Assembly (NCBI GenBank): GCA_948567375.1 | Contig: OX419755.1 | Coordinates: 56,797,001-56,861,000, forward strand | Reading direction: 5' to 3' | DNA: 64,000 bases | DNA from: Lunularia cruciata | Lineage: Eukaryota; Streptophyta; Marchantiopsida; Lunulariales; Lunulariaceae | Shown: positions 34,391 through 46,670 of the stretch, one piece after another | How positions within the stretch are numbered: the stretch's first letter is position 1 | How the letters are laid out: each line of letters opens with the position of its first letter | Position numbers and translations under genes: made by a program | Notes under the pieces: generated by a model | What the model was told of the DNA's origin: nothing | The model's input: the letters and a program-made list of their open reading frames with translations, nothing else | Database searches by the model: none

Positions 34391-34620
34391 CGTGAACACA
34401 TGTGAACGGGCGGCCGGTGGTTCTAGTATCCAACTGTGCGTTTTGAATCTTCACATCACGACGAAGCATACAAGTTTTTTACACAGAGAATGTAAACCGG
34501 CCGACAACATTGAGTCGTGAACACATATGAATGGGCGTCCGGTGGTTCTAGCATCCAACTGTGTGTTTTGAATCTTCACATAACATTGGAGCATGAAAAT
34601 TTTTAAGACTGAATGTAAAC
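34391..34620. repeat. 125-bp tandem duplication
   Basis: The block 'cgtgaacaca.gtgaa.gggcg.ccggtggttctag.atccaactgtg.gttttgaatcttcacat' occurs at 34391 and 34516. Confidence 0.85.
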
Positions 34621-34649
34621 ATTGTTTTCCAAATATATATAAAAAGTAA

Positions 34650-35150
34650 TACCCCGAATGAAAGGAGATGAGCACAAGGCATAAACAAGAGCAAAAGGGG
34701 GAAAAAGAACACAAGGTCCGATAATTGCAGAGGGCCAAAAAAAACTAGCATAAGTAAAGCTCGAGAGTACCATTGGGAATACCTAAGAAAATAAGGAGAG
34801 GGTAGTCTACTCCTTAACTCTGAACTATATGGTAGAGGTCTTCCAAGGGTATATATGGTAAATGGGGAAGGAGGACCCTAACTATGGGGGTGTGTTTTCT
34901 ATATCTGCTTGTCGGTGAAGATCCCATGCTTGAACGCATTACAAAATGATAGAAAGTTTTTTGTTGAAACAGGATGTGAACATGACTAGAGAGACAACCT
35001 ATGTCTTTCTCCTCTGCAAAAACCTCGAGCTGCATCCCTAAGACCCTTGAAATGATGATGTACAAGTCCAAAAACCTCTCTCATTTAAAGGACAAAGATA
35101 TAGGATGATAGCAGGGGTGTGTAGTGGTACTCTTTGCCCTTGGAGGCAAT
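34650..35150 (-). repeat. Dispersed repeat, copy 2 (related to 2730-3260)
   Basis: See 2730-3260. This copy keeps more CpG. A minus-strand open frame of 85 codons (34814-35071) covers part of it, with no recognised family. Confidence 0.4.
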
Positions 35151-35188
35151 GAGCTTTGTTGCTCCTCCCTATAAGACTAGGTGTTCCT

Positions 35189-35346
35189 GTGACTCTACTC
35201 ATAAAAAGTTAATAAAGGTGCAATGATTATCCGTGAAAATAACAATATTCATTTACATCTGCTGAATGTGACTCTACTCATAAAAAGTTCACAAAGGTGC
35301 AATGATTATCCGTGAAAATAACAATAATCGTTTACATCTGCTGAAT
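35189..35346. repeat. 79-bp tandem duplication
   Basis: Two units start at 35189 and 35268, nearly identical (gtgactctactcataaaaag ... acatctgctgaat). The close match points to recent duplication. Confidence 0.92.
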
Positions 35347-35350
35347 ATGT

Positions 35351-35381
35351 AGTGATGGTAGATCCAGGATCTACCATCACT
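35351..35381. repeat. Perfect 31-bp palindrome
   Basis: AGTGATGGTAGATCC, one A, then the exact reverse complement GGATCTACCATCACT. It lies five bases after the 79-bp duplication. Confidence 0.95.
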
Positions 35382-36489
35382 CAATCTAAACTTGGACCCT
35401 AGGGCTCGTTGGATCTAGCCTATATCTCGCGGACTACAATTTGGACCTTGGTGGGCTCCTCCTCCTGCACATTATCAAAATCCCCGTACTGCACATTGTA
35501 CAATATGTATCCCCTACATTGTGGGTGTGAAATTGTGATCATTGCTACTATAGAAGGCTCAGTACTGTGTTATAGATTAAAGCCAATGGTACAGTCCTGT
35601 CCTGCAGTGATTGTGTTTGTGAAGTACCTGCAATCATTGTGTTCTCCCTTGTTGAGTATGTGTTGAGAGGACTTATTTTGGTCTTTTACGAATCGAAGAA
35701 TCTTCGCCTCCCCCACACCTCACCCGTCACTCTGCGGAATACAGAAGCCAAAAATAGGTCTACCCCGGCTTGTTCGGAGATCCACTCGACTAGAATCATC
35801 ATTCGTTTCTGGACACTGGACTCGATAACCACGAAGAGCTTTTGGCAGCTGAATTGGATGAGTGCCGAAACTATTGGGAGGTGCAGAGAAATAAGCGGAA
35901 AGCTAATAATATAAGAAGAAAAAACGTAATTCTGAAAAATATATAAAAGCACTCAGAATCAGCGCTGGTTAAGTCCTCCTAGAGCTGACTCTCACCACGT
36001 CAACTCTAGAAGCACGTTGAATGAGATAAATTGAATGAATTGGCAACGAATACTCTATTTGAGATGGTCTGATTTAAACATTACTTTTTTAGAACTCCGG
36101 GCATTATTGTATTGCACAGAAATTGAAAAAGATTAAGTTCTCAATTCTCGATCCCCGGAGATTTCATCTTTCATTTTCTGTACCTCACATTGACACTCAA
36201 TTCACACGTTTCAAGGCTGGCAATGTAAAACGAATATTTGTAAGTGTATTTCATATATAGTAGACTCTCTCTAACTGTATGTGCTCGTGAGCAGCTAAAA
36301 AAGTAGCCGTTACAGAAAATAACAATGGAAGAAAGTTGACGAATATTTATTTACTCTTTAAGAACTTCAGTGATCTATCTGACTTTTTTCATTTTGTTTT
36401 GAAGATAATCAATAATAAAACGGTAGGTAATGGTTATGTGACTCTCCTTGAGATTGAAGGTGAACCTCTGTTACCTCTGCGTCTCATGG

Positions 36490-36660
36490 GTTGGTATCAC
36501 TTTAAAAGGAGAACCTGCAGTCTCACTGATTGATATAACCTTAAAATAGAACCTGCACCTGCAGTCTCGCTGATTGATATAACCTTCAAGTAGAACCTGC
36601 AATCTCAATGATAGATGTTCCTTTTGAAAGGAGAACCTGTAGTCCAATTGATTGGTATTA
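36490..36660. repeat. Degenerate tandem repeat, about four units
   Basis: Units share 'gagaacctgcagtctcactgattgatataaccttaaa' and vary in length (about 45-55 bp). Confidence 0.75.
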
Positions 36661-36664
36661 ATTT

Positions 36665-36795
36665 AACTTTGATAGACTCTATTGGGACTTAATTCCATTT
36701 AACCTTTTTTTTCTCACTCTTGTACGGCTTGATAGGGTCTTCCATCCTTCGTGTTTTTGATGCGGTCACGCTTTTCCTTTTCTTGAAACATTTAC
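36665..36795 (+). repeat. Solo LINE 3' end
   Basis: It reads 'gatagactctattgggactta', 'cttgtacggcttgatagggtcttcc', 'atgcggtcacgcttttcc', closely following 58258-58365. Confidence 0.8.
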
Positions 36796-37660
36796 CATGT
36801 CCTTGATGAGAAGGCCATGGTTCAATGAAGGAAAAAGATAAGAGCAGCGAGAACAAGGATCTCACCATAAGGAAGTTATCGATAGAAGAAGTATTCTAGT
36901 GCTGGTAATTTGTTGCTTTCCAGATTATTTAAACCTTATTTGCAGAATGTTTGATTCGAAAAAGTACTCTAGTGCTCATAAAACATGGCTACTCCCAATA
37001 ATTTACTTTTAAGGGGCAGAATTTAGTCGGGGTAGAACATTTCCGGAAGACATTCCATTATGTTCTGGGAGTGGGGACCTATGTCCCTGTCACGGGAGTA
37101 GTGAAGTCTACAAGATTTAGAGAAAATAACGATTAGAGAACTAGCTTCTAGGGAGAGTCGACTGTAGAGTACAAAGGACTTCGTATTCCCACGAGGAAGT
37201 CTGGAAACCATGTGTGTGCTGGCCTCAGAAGTGGTATCACGGTCGCGGAGATTGATGAGCGAATTCTGCCGCACGTGCCCTGTACCGCAAATGCCAAAAA
37301 GCAGTCGTGCAAACCCTGAAAGCTTTTCAACAATGGTATGGAAACGTTTTCTAGCCTGAGCTAAGCTGAGCTATGAAGCACTACAGATGGCCATATAGGA
37401 AATGGTTTATGAGTGTCACATGGGGGGTTTCAGAAATAGTTATACTAAAGTTTCATAATTTTTCATATAGATAATTACGATGTGTGGACTAAATGGATAA
37501 TGCAAGTGATCGGGAAGTAGAAAAGGTATCGTTATGGAACCAAGTTCATTATTATTAACACACTCCATATGAGGGGTTTTGTAGAAAATTAGTAATAAAG
37601 AATTTTATGTTATCATACCTTAGTGCATTGATTACGTATTAAAGTTTATCCACCAAAGAG

Positions 37661-37803
37661 AACATCCATGATGTTCGAGAACACCCCTGATAATCAAAAG
37701 TTGACAAATTTATGCACTAGACCGAGGTCACTAAAGGGAGCATCCATGATGTTCTAAAATACACATGGTAATCAAAAGTTGAGAAATTTATGCACTAGAC
37801 AAG
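37661..37803. repeat. 78-bp tandem duplication
   Basis: The block 'catccatgatgttc...taatcaaaagttga.aaatttatgcactagac' occurs at 37663 and 37741. Confidence 0.88.
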
Positions 37804-37826
37804 CAAGAACACAATTTATATGGGAT

Positions 37827-38138
37827 TTAATATGTAAATTTAGGATTAAATGGAATTTTTCTTGTCGCTGCTCGTTGTTGCTCGTAGCTGCCTATTGCTG
37901 CCCGTAGCCGCCTGTAGCCACTCGATGGCGCTCGAAGCTCAAAGCTCGTTGGTGCTCGTTGTTGCTCGTAGCTGCCTATTGCTACCCGTAGCCGCCCGTA
38001 GCCACTCGACGGCGCTCGAAGCTCAAAGCTCATTGGTGCCCGTACACGCTGGTTGCCGCTGGTTGCCACTGGTTGCCACTGGTAGACGCTCGTTGCCATG
38101 GGTAGTTGCTTGATAGTGCAAGTTGATTTTGCATCCAA
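37827..38138 (-). repeat. 84-bp tandem repeat with an open frame coding 28-residue repeats
   Basis: Two 84-bp units start at 37870 and 37954. A third region (38040-38100) has short repeats of about 12 bp around ggttgccactgg. On the minus strand the whole block is open for 103 codons. Since 84 is 28 codons, the protein repeats with a 28-residue period (FELRAPSSGYRRLRAAIGSY...). There is no known family and no evidence of expression. A minisatellite with a chance open frame is the simpler reading. Confidence 0.6.
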
Positions 38139-39863
38139 ATGTGAGCATACATTGTAATCAGGTTTTTACTAAATTTTTGTTGCCTTTTTGGAATAAAATA
38201 CTTTGATTTCCAATTAATGTCTTGGTTGCAATAAGATGATGCAAATCATTTTCCATAACTTGCGCTATCTCCCTCGCCACACTAATATATATGGATATGA
38301 ACCAACACACCAATGCAAAACTACAAAACACACCAGTTTAGTTTACTGATAAGAGTATTTGCACAACATTCTCATTTGCAGATGGTGAATTGAATTTGAA
38401 TAGTTGAGAGCGGTATTTTAGATCTACCAACTTCTTTTTATAAATCACGTTCTAAAAATCACCCAAAAAATGTGGCAACTCTCTCAAGAAGCCACATCAT
38501 CTTTTTTGACAGTTATTTATTTCACTATGGGACTCTTAAATATCCGTATCCGTAGTATAGCGTCTGATTTTTATAAATGAATGTAAGTTGTATATGATAT
38601 ATAGTATAATAATATATGAAACATTCATTTATTAGCACCTCATCTCTTTACAAAGTTCACTAAAAATAATTACAAAGTTTACTATTTATCCCATAGACAT
38701 TCCGTCAAACCTATTTCTGAGACCCCCTGCAATGGAATGTTGTTGATGGAACCAACAACGAAGAGAATCTACACAATAGGATATTGATTCCGCCAACAGG
38801 GAAACTAGGGTGTTTGAAGGACACAGTCAACCCTAGCGGACGAATTAGGGACCTGTAAGAGTATTATTGTTTGACAATGCCGAAACATGACCTGGTCATT
38901 ATGTGGCACAGTCAGGCATGTTGCTTTCCAGGGCGATGATTACAACAGTTAACAGGCTCTTTTCAAATCTATGAAGACTTTATCCGTTGATGAAGCGGTC
39001 TCATGATCCAAAGGTAACCCTTTCCAATCACACGCCTCACTTCCGGTTGGAAGGTTAAATCGACCTTTCTCGATCTTGCACTCAGAACTTACACTTTCGG
39101 AAAGCATGACTATCATGGGAGATGCTCAAGGAGACCATCTTGAAAGAAACCAATTACAATCCCAAAAGTTTGATGCCTTTCACGTGTTCGAGACATATGA
39201 TGTTCAGCTGCAATTTTGCAAGAAGTTGACAAGCATCTGGCAAATGGTGAAGTTGACAAGCATAACACAGCTCTTGGTATAAACTTTTGCGACGCAGGTT
39301 CCCGCGTATCAGGGACGAATTCTCGTCGACATTTCCCTTCAAGATGCCACCAAGAAAGTCTATACAACGAGTCAGAAATCAAAATCATTCCTGCTACAAG
39401 CTATATACCGATCGTTCACGAATGAGCATTTAGCATTTAGGAGCAAACTCCGATATGAATAGAGGGTGAGTGAAAACCTCAATAACATTTACCATCCATG
39501 ATTAAATTTATTCTACTTTTCGGCTGATGTTTCGAGCTTAGTAGACCCGACTCACGATGGGAGCGTGGTAACCACGGAGTAGTTACTGCCAGCGCAATGC
39601 TCAATTCCAAGCACTTTCCAGAAACTCCCGGTTCAGAATGGTTTCGTTCAGAATGGTTTTTACCTATTGTGACAATTGTGATCGACACACATTAGGGGGT
39701 TTCAGAAAAGCAATTTCCGCGTCCCGTAAATATCCTGTAAAGTAATTAACGGAGGGTAGTAGAAATGATAGAAAAGGGAAAAAGTGTTCGGGTACCTGGA
39801 AAACCTCCCGTTAAACTTGGACGCTAATTCTAAAGGGCTCCCATGGAAATTTACAGTACCATA

Positions 39864-39889
39864 GTGCTTGCGGGAACCCCCGCAAGCAC
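39864..39889. repeat. Perfect 11-bp hairpin
   Basis: GTGCTTGCGGG, loop AACC, CCCGCAAGCAC. A smaller 'gtaacacccgcaattac' follows at 39906. Confidence 0.85.
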
Positions 39890-40129
39890 CATAGTAATCA
39901 TTACGGTAACACCCGCAATTACAGGTATTCTCGTAAGTATTAAATACTTAGTAGTCATATCTTTATTATATGAATAGATTAATAAATAATGTTTGAAATT
40001 AAAGTGAAAATAACGAGAATTCAAGAACCCGTCGTCAGTCATAAAAGACACCTTGACCCCACCAACTTGAACGAGATTGGGTCGTGGGTTGAGTTTTGTC
40101 AATTGTAAACAAGCTTTGTTGAGAGAGTG

Positions 40130-40330
40130 GGTAGAGCATTGCCTTGTGAACTGAAGTAGTCGAGAGTTTTGCCTAGAGTGTTGCTCAAGAGTATGTTGTG
40201 GTTCGAGCTTTGTAGTGTGTACCGGAGTAGTCAACTTTTGCAAAGAGTGTTGGCTCAAGAGTATGGTGATGTGAACGGGAGCAGTAGAGCTTTGTTGAGT
40301 GTTGCTTTGCTTCATTGTTGAGGGTTGCTT
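40130..40330. repeat. Tandem repeat, about 69-bp period
   Basis: 'agagtgttg(g)ctcaagagtatg' occurs at 40175 and 40244, with 'gagctttg' and 'ggagtagt' blocks between. A long minus-strand open frame (39851-40315, 154 codons) covers this repeat. It is low complexity in its first half and I do not treat it as a gene. Confidence 0.65.
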
Positions 40331-40560
40331 TGCTTCAAAGCATCAAATAGTTATGCATATATTTTGATTGGGAGTATATAGAGGGAAAATTTTCAAAAGA
40401 GAGAAGAGTATTCCAAAAGAAAATAGAGGAGAGAAATTTCAAGAGAGAGGAGAAAGTGGGTGGTATATTTGGGTTGGAAATATAAACCGGAGAGAGAGAA
40501 CATAGGGCAAAAGGATTAAATATCATGCAAGAAATTGGGTTGGATTTGGCACCCTACTTA

Positions 40561-40680
40561 GGGAGGAATAAGGAGAGAAGAAAAATTGAGAGAGAGAGGA
40601 GGATTCTCACGGGAGAGGAGAGGGAGGAATAAGGAGAGGAAAAAATTGAGAGAAAAGAGAGGACTATCACACGAGAGCTT
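40561..40680. repeat. 61-bp purine-rich tandem duplication
   Basis: 'gggaggaataaggagag.aaaaattgagag' occurs at 40561 and 40622. The surrounding 40380-40680 is GA-rich. Confidence 0.8.
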
Positions 40681-40999
40681 GTGTAGCAAAATCATTGTAT
40701 AACATAACAAGGATAGTTGATGTGTCAATTATCAATTGTCCACCTGATTATCAATATGCCTTTCATTAGCAGTCAAAAATAGTTGACCAATGAAATAAAG
40801 AGATGTAAGCATTTTCAAGTTGCATAATGGCAAGGTGAGTTGAACATGGGCATTGAAGGATTATGGGACGAGGGATTATAGGAAGAGACTAAGGATATAA
40901 AAGATTAAGAATGGGACATAGACTATCCCCTAGAAGGTCTTAGAAAATGTTTATTAAGGTGGTTGGACTTTGCCTACTCCTTGAGATATTTGTTAGATA

Positions 41000-42190
41000 G
41001 ACGGGCCCATGGTGGACAACAATAGGAACAATGAGTTTGTCTCTCAATTGTTCATAAATTTAGAACCATGGCAATTAAAAAAATTGATGAGGATGGATTT
41101 GCATCCATTTATATAGTGTTGGAACTCATCTAAGATCATGAGATGTTTCAAGAAGTGAGAGGGGGAGGAAATAAGTTCTTTTTTTAATTCAACTTGCAAT
41201 AGCGCTCAAAAAATTGGGTCATAATGGGAATGGAGCATGTATTGCAAGGATGATGAATTTGTAAGTATTAGCTCAGAATTTATTACAAATTTCACTGAGA
41301 GAATTATCACTATAATTTTATCTAACATGTTCAAGGAGGTGATATGGCTGGATGTAGAGGTGAGAGAGAATATCAAAAGTTTTTGCAATGAAAGGATTTC
41401 CTAGGAGCATGGGACTAGATGATGGGACATTATTCTCCTTAGCTGAGTGACCTAATATTAATAAAGAAACTTACTTTAGTAGAAAGGGGTCTTATTTTGT
41501 CAATGGACAAGTGGTACGTAATGACATGAGACGGATAATACTTTTCTTGTGCAGTAAGTTCTTGTTTCAAATATCAAAGCTACATGCATTTCTTCTCTCT
41601 CTTTTAATTCAACTTTGGATACTTTTTTGGTCATGAGTTAATTTGTGTGCAAGGATGCATGGTTCTTGCCATGATAAGACTTGCCTTCAAAAATCTCTAT
41701 TGTGGAGAGATTTGGACCATCAAGGAGCAAACAAATTGTTTGAACATCATCAATACCTATTAGGTGATTTGAGTTATACTCTCTTGAGCCACCTTGTGCA
41801 ATCATTGAAAGTGCAACGCTCTCTTGATAGAGTAGATTTCAATAAATGCTTAGCACAAACTAGGGTAGTCAATGAGCATTGTTTAGGAATTTTAAAGAGC
41901 AAATGGTATTCATTACCTGAATTAAGGGTACAATTGAAAAGTAAACTTGAAAGGGATAGATTTATCTTACAGTGCATTAGTACTTGTATCATTTTACATA
42001 AATTTCTTATTAATAGATGAGATATGTGGGAAGAATGAGATGAATTAGCTAAAGAAGAAACAAAGGTAGATGAAATACTTCCATTCCTTGTTCACGCTGG
42101 CCATGCTAGCCAAATTAGAGAACAAAGAAGAGAAGTAGTGATAAATACATGTCTCTTGGGCCAATGGTCTAGGAAGAGGGGTGGATGAGT
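41000..42190 (+). pseudogene. PIF/Harbinger-type transposase pseudogene
   Basis: Reading plus-strand frames in order gives: ALKKLGHNGN (helix region); KGFPRSMGLDDGTLFSLAE (first catalytic block, matching 'G..G.IDGTHI'); ETYFSRKGSYFVNGQVV; GSCHDKTCLQKSLLW (second Asp, 'PGS.HD..V...S.L'); YLLGDLSYTLL ('LLGDSGYP'); and VVNEHCLGILKSKWYSL ('VE..FG.LK.RW..L', third acidic residue E). FILQCISTCIILHKFLIN follows. This is the DDE_Tnp_4 / HARBI1 order. The last part (41643-42020) is a 125-codon open frame; upstream are several stops. The stretch 41553-41653 looks like an unspliced intron ending in gtgtgcaag. No terminal inverted repeats were identified. Confidence 0.8.
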
Positions 42191-42671
42191 CCCATTTAGA
42201 GCTATTATTTTTAGATATGTCCCACATCTTGGAGTTAGGGATTTCATGGAGTATGGTGTGATGCATTTTGAGGTACTCATTTGGATAGACAATACAAGAT
42301 GAGATTGCAAGCATTTATTGACGTACATGTGGAGCCATGGTTTTTTACCCAAGTGTGTACACATGGGTGCTCACTTTATGCGTGTGTTTGATGATATGGA
42401 TGGATACCAAGATCAATATTGAAAACTATATTATGAGACCTTATAATGCATTTATGGCTATGGGTTTAACTTTGTGTGATTTATTGATAGTGGATAGTGC
42501 ATTCTTACTATATTGTTAGAACCATCCACATGGTACTTTTTATCCTCCATTGTTTACTCCCTTTTATACTTGAGTAGAAGAATCACATCTATCCTATGTG
42601 ACTGTTTGATTGCTACTCTAGATAGATTTAGAGGATTTATAAGATTGGCTATTGGGTTTCTTATACACAAG

Positions 42672-42727
42672 TGGACATCAGGTCATCTCTTGGAGTATAT
42701 GGACATCAGGTCATCTCTTGGAGTATA
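42672..42727. repeat. 28-bp perfect tandem duplication
   Basis: 'tggacatcaggtcatctctt' and the following 8 bases occur at 42672 and 42700. Confidence 0.92.
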
Positions 42728-42917
42728 GTCTTGATCCCTATGATGGTCTAACCTTGGGCTTGTAGGACGCTCTTATGTTTGATGTGGAGTGTGATCTTCA
42801 TTGGAGATAAAGTAGCTATTTGATTTCTAGACCTTTCATTATTGCATGAATGCAACGTTAGAGCGGATCAAATTAGAGCACCTCCCAACTAATACCAAGG
42901 ATATAGATCACGAGGAG

Positions 42918-43365
42918 TGAAAAAGACCGAGGAGAGAAATAAGAGAATAGAAGACCGGAGTGGAAGATCACATTGGGACTCTCAAATGAGAGAAACTCTA
43001 AATGCCTAACATGAACTTGGGCTTTGGTATTTATAAGAAATATATAAAGCTCTTGGGAAGTTCCCTAGGAAGCTTCTTACTAGAAGCCGCATTCTTGGTG
43101 TGCAAGCTAAGCTAGCTAGGAAGTTTTCAAAGAAGCTTCACCTTAGGAGCCACCTACTTGGCGTGCAAGCTAAACTAACATTAAAGCTTCCCTAGACGCT
43201 TCCTTCTAGAAGCTACATACTTGTCTTACACATTACTCTATACTTGGAAGGTATTAGGAAGTTTCCTAGATGCTTTTAGAATATTCTTAGATTGCTTGGC
43301 TAATTTGGCCTATTTGCTAATGCATTAGCCTCTACTAACTTGTCTGCTAACTCCATGTAGTTACA
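42918..43365 (-). repeat. Solo LTR-B with AGGAG target duplication
   Basis: It begins TGAAAAAGACC and ends GTAGTTACA on the plus strand, about 448 bp. AGGAG flanks it at 42913-42917 and 43366-43370. Diverged TTC/GAA units remain (for example near 43200-43215). An upstream TATA-like TATAAATACC equivalent is read on the minus strand near 43030. Confidence 0.92.
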
Positions 43366-43370
43366 AGGAG

Positions 43371-45975
43371 GTTTTGGTTCACCCACTCATGTCTAGTGAC
43401 ACTCTCCTTGGTACCACCATTGCCTCCACTCCTTGACATCTTTATTGTTCATGAGTGTTCCATTGACATTAATACCCATTGTGCATGAGGGTAATATGAT
43501 ATATTTTTCTTTTTTTACACATTTACACATTGGCTTACATCTCTCTTTTCATCTCTTTCCATGTGATTTGTTAATATGGTTCCTTTTTGTACATATGTAT
43601 ATGTATGAGTTGTTAATATGAAATCCTTTTATGTATTGGCTTACATCTCTTTTTTCTTTTTGCTCTATGCTTCTTTGTGCCTTTACACTGCACTTGGATA
43701 CCTCACACCAAAACAAAACACGCATGAGAACCATGCAAAACCCATTTAGAAGAATACTCTTGGAAAACCTGTGCAACACTATAAATATCAATCTTTTTTA
43801 TAACAATTCCCTTTGAAACAAAAAAAAACTTTCTCCTTTATAGCAAATCTTCACAAAACCCGCATGAAATTGTAAAAATCTATCTCCTTGATAGCAATAC
43901 ACTGCAAACCCCTATTTAATTTCTAGATTATAATGATACTCAAGCAAAACCAATACAAAAATACTTTTTTGATACCAAAGGGAAATAATTGGAAAACCCA
44001 ACTTTTTTAATGCTTATCTTGGTGCAACACTTGTAGCAATGTCAAAAGAAAACCAGATCAATAACACAACAAGCTTGAAGGCACAAGATTATGCTTAAAA
44101 GTATATATCATGGAAATCAAGGTACTTTATATGGTACAGAAAATGCAAAAAACATGGAAACTCATTCAATATATATAGAGAGTTACAACAAACATGAATG
44201 TGTTTTAGCCAAGCATTCTAGCTTTACGTATTTGCTAGGGTACAAAATTTTTGCTATTGTTATTGGAACTATCAATAAGGTTATTATCTATGTAGACAAG
44301 AGTATTATCTATATCAAGTGTACTATCTATATCAGGTGTACTATCTTACTATCTTGATTGTGCATGATACTCATTATAATTTTGATCTCTTTGGGTGTTT
44401 TCCCAACTTTTTCTATCTTTAAAATCATAGAATGAAACCTTTCTGATTTGAAAGTTCTCATTTAATTCTCTTCGTCTCTAATTCTAAAAATAAAGCTTTT
44501 TTAAAAAATTTTGCCTTTTGGTCTTAACTTCTTCATCTTGGCCACCTTTTGATATTTTTGCCAATTTGCACCTCTCCATTCTCCATGGCTTTGACAAACC
44601 CACTTCTTAGCTTGGTCATATTTGAAAGATCTTATGCAAAGGCAAAGACCATTTATGATAAAAGTGTCTTTTGAAGCAAGTGTCTTTGTGCTTGTTGAAG
44701 TAGATAGTGTCTTTGTTGAAGAAGAAGACATCTTGCCTCAAGAGACCTTTCTTTGCTTTACAGATCTCATCTTGCATTCTTTGTCTCTATCACCCTCATG
44801 GTCTCCCTTTCTAATGGCTTCCCTTGTAGGTGGTTCCTCATCTTCAAAGGTAGTTGATGGACCATAAAAGTAATCAAAATCTAATTTGGATCGATTCGCA
44901 TCCTCTTGCACTTGCACATGATACTCCTTGAAGCCGTGTGATAGTGGTACATAGAGGAGTGACTCTTGGGTGCTAGGAATTGGAAACCACTCTGTTTTAG
45001 GACTACAAAACCCATATGTGGATGTTTCATCGGCACAATCCTCAGATGTAACATGGGATCCCATTTCCTCTTCTATGATCATTTTCAAAATTCCATTTTA
45101 TACTCCTAAGGATACAAAGACAGGAGGAGAAATGTTAGCTCTTGAACCAAACAAAAGATCCATTCTTGCATAATGTGTACATTGATGATTTAGTTTATCA
45201 TTAGTGGCATTCCATCCTTGTTTGATTGCTTTCTCAATAAGTCCTTTTCCAGTGCATTTGTCCATGTCCAAGTAGGCTTATAAGAAGCCATGTATCGAGC
45301 ACATTTCTTTTACAATCTGTCTCCCGTCATAGATTTTGGAAAACCTCTCCTAAACTTCACTAGATAGGTGGCCATATAACTGAATGAGATACTTTTATGT
45401 ACAAGTTTCTTACTATTCCCTTTATGTATTTTCTTGAAATGGTTGAGGTCTTCTAGATTATCCAAGATTTGACTATAATGGTGAGATATCATTATAAACC
45501 TATCATCTTCCCCTCTTTGGATTTCACATCCAATGCTTTAGATTTGACACCCTCAAAAGAAAAGCTGGATAATAGATCCAAGGAAATCATGGCAAGAAGA
45601 GCTTGAAATTTCAATACGGGACAATGCAAGGCACTGCTAGACTTTTTGAGAGAATGTGGAGGATCTAAAGGAGAATCTACAAGATTAGAAGCAGTTAATG
45701 TAGAATGCCAAGCAATGCTAGATATATCAGGAAAAGGTGTAGGATCTAGCTATTCAACAGGATTAGAACTTGCTCATGGAAATGAAACTTTCATTTCAAG
45801 GGTTTGGGGTTGAGTGTATTCCATATCTCTCTATTGCACTCAATCTCAGATTTTCACTTCCAATGCTAGTGCACTTACTTCTTTCTCCACTCCCTAAATG
45901 AATGCATGCTGTCAAATTTTGCAATGCAATAACAAATTTTAACTTTTTAATTGTAACTTTCAATTTCTAAGAACT
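43371..45975. other. AT-rich intergenic sequence with unassigned minus-strand reading frames
   Basis: No family could be recognised. Minus-strand frames at 45088-44738 and 44731-44501 share one phase and are separated by a stop codon. They give 116 plus 76 codons of mixed-composition sequence (TSTYGFCSPKTEWFPIPSTQ...). A further minus-strand frame (45492-45310) contains HYSQILDNLEDLNHFKKIHK. These may be remnants of one protein, possibly retroelement-derived. Confidence 0.3.
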
Positions 45976-46129
45976 AAAACTGGCAAACTCACCTCTTGTC
46001 ATCACCACTTTACTCTCCTCTCTTGATGGTCGAATCGTTTGTAGAAGAAGTAAAAACTGGCAAACTCACCTCTTGTCATCACCACTTTACTCTCCTCTCT
46101 TGATTGTCGAATCGCTTGTAGAAGTGAGA
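45976..46129. repeat. 77-bp tandem duplication
   Basis: Nearly identical units start at 45976 and 46053 (aaaactggcaaactcacctc ... gaatcg.ttgtagaag). Confidence 0.92.
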
Positions 46130-46670
46130 TTTTGAGGGAGTTCGATCAATGAGAGTTAGAGGGAGTTTGCGGACAACTCAGATTTAACATGTATTCAAAT
46201 CAAAATAGAGTAGGGCTTGCGATTCAAATTCTGCACCAAACTGGTACGGTTTTCAGGGTACTTTCATCCCGAGAACCATGTTTTATTAGTCCCCCGTCTC
46301 TAATCATATTTAGGACTCCAACAACACGTGTACGAAAGCCATTGTCTAGATACAGAAGAGAACCCGCCAAAAATTGGATAATGCAATCTGGGGTCCACAA
46401 GACTACAAAAAACAACTGTTGCTTTCCAGCCGGGCTGGCTGGCTGGCTGGGTGAGGTGGAAACAAGCGTCCCTCAATGAGTACGTCAGCCAAATCGAGTC
46501 GCTTCTGTCGTGGCGAATCTCAGGTGCTTCCTGTGATTCCGTATATGCTCACGTCTATACGCTGTAGCATTGTTTACTAGTTTCTGCTGTGTGTCACGAA
46601 CACAAATCGAATTAAGGCGCTAATAATCGCTGGGGATGTCACAGATTAGAGCACGATGGAGGATTACCGG

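Noticed and set aside
39851-40315. 154-codon minus-strand open frame
   Set aside because: It overlaps a tandem repeat and its first half is Q/T/S-rich repeat translation; no family similarity.
43371-45975. Endogenous pararetrovirus remnant
   Set aside because: The minus-strand frames show no movement-protein, coat or RT motif, so there is no basis for such a call.
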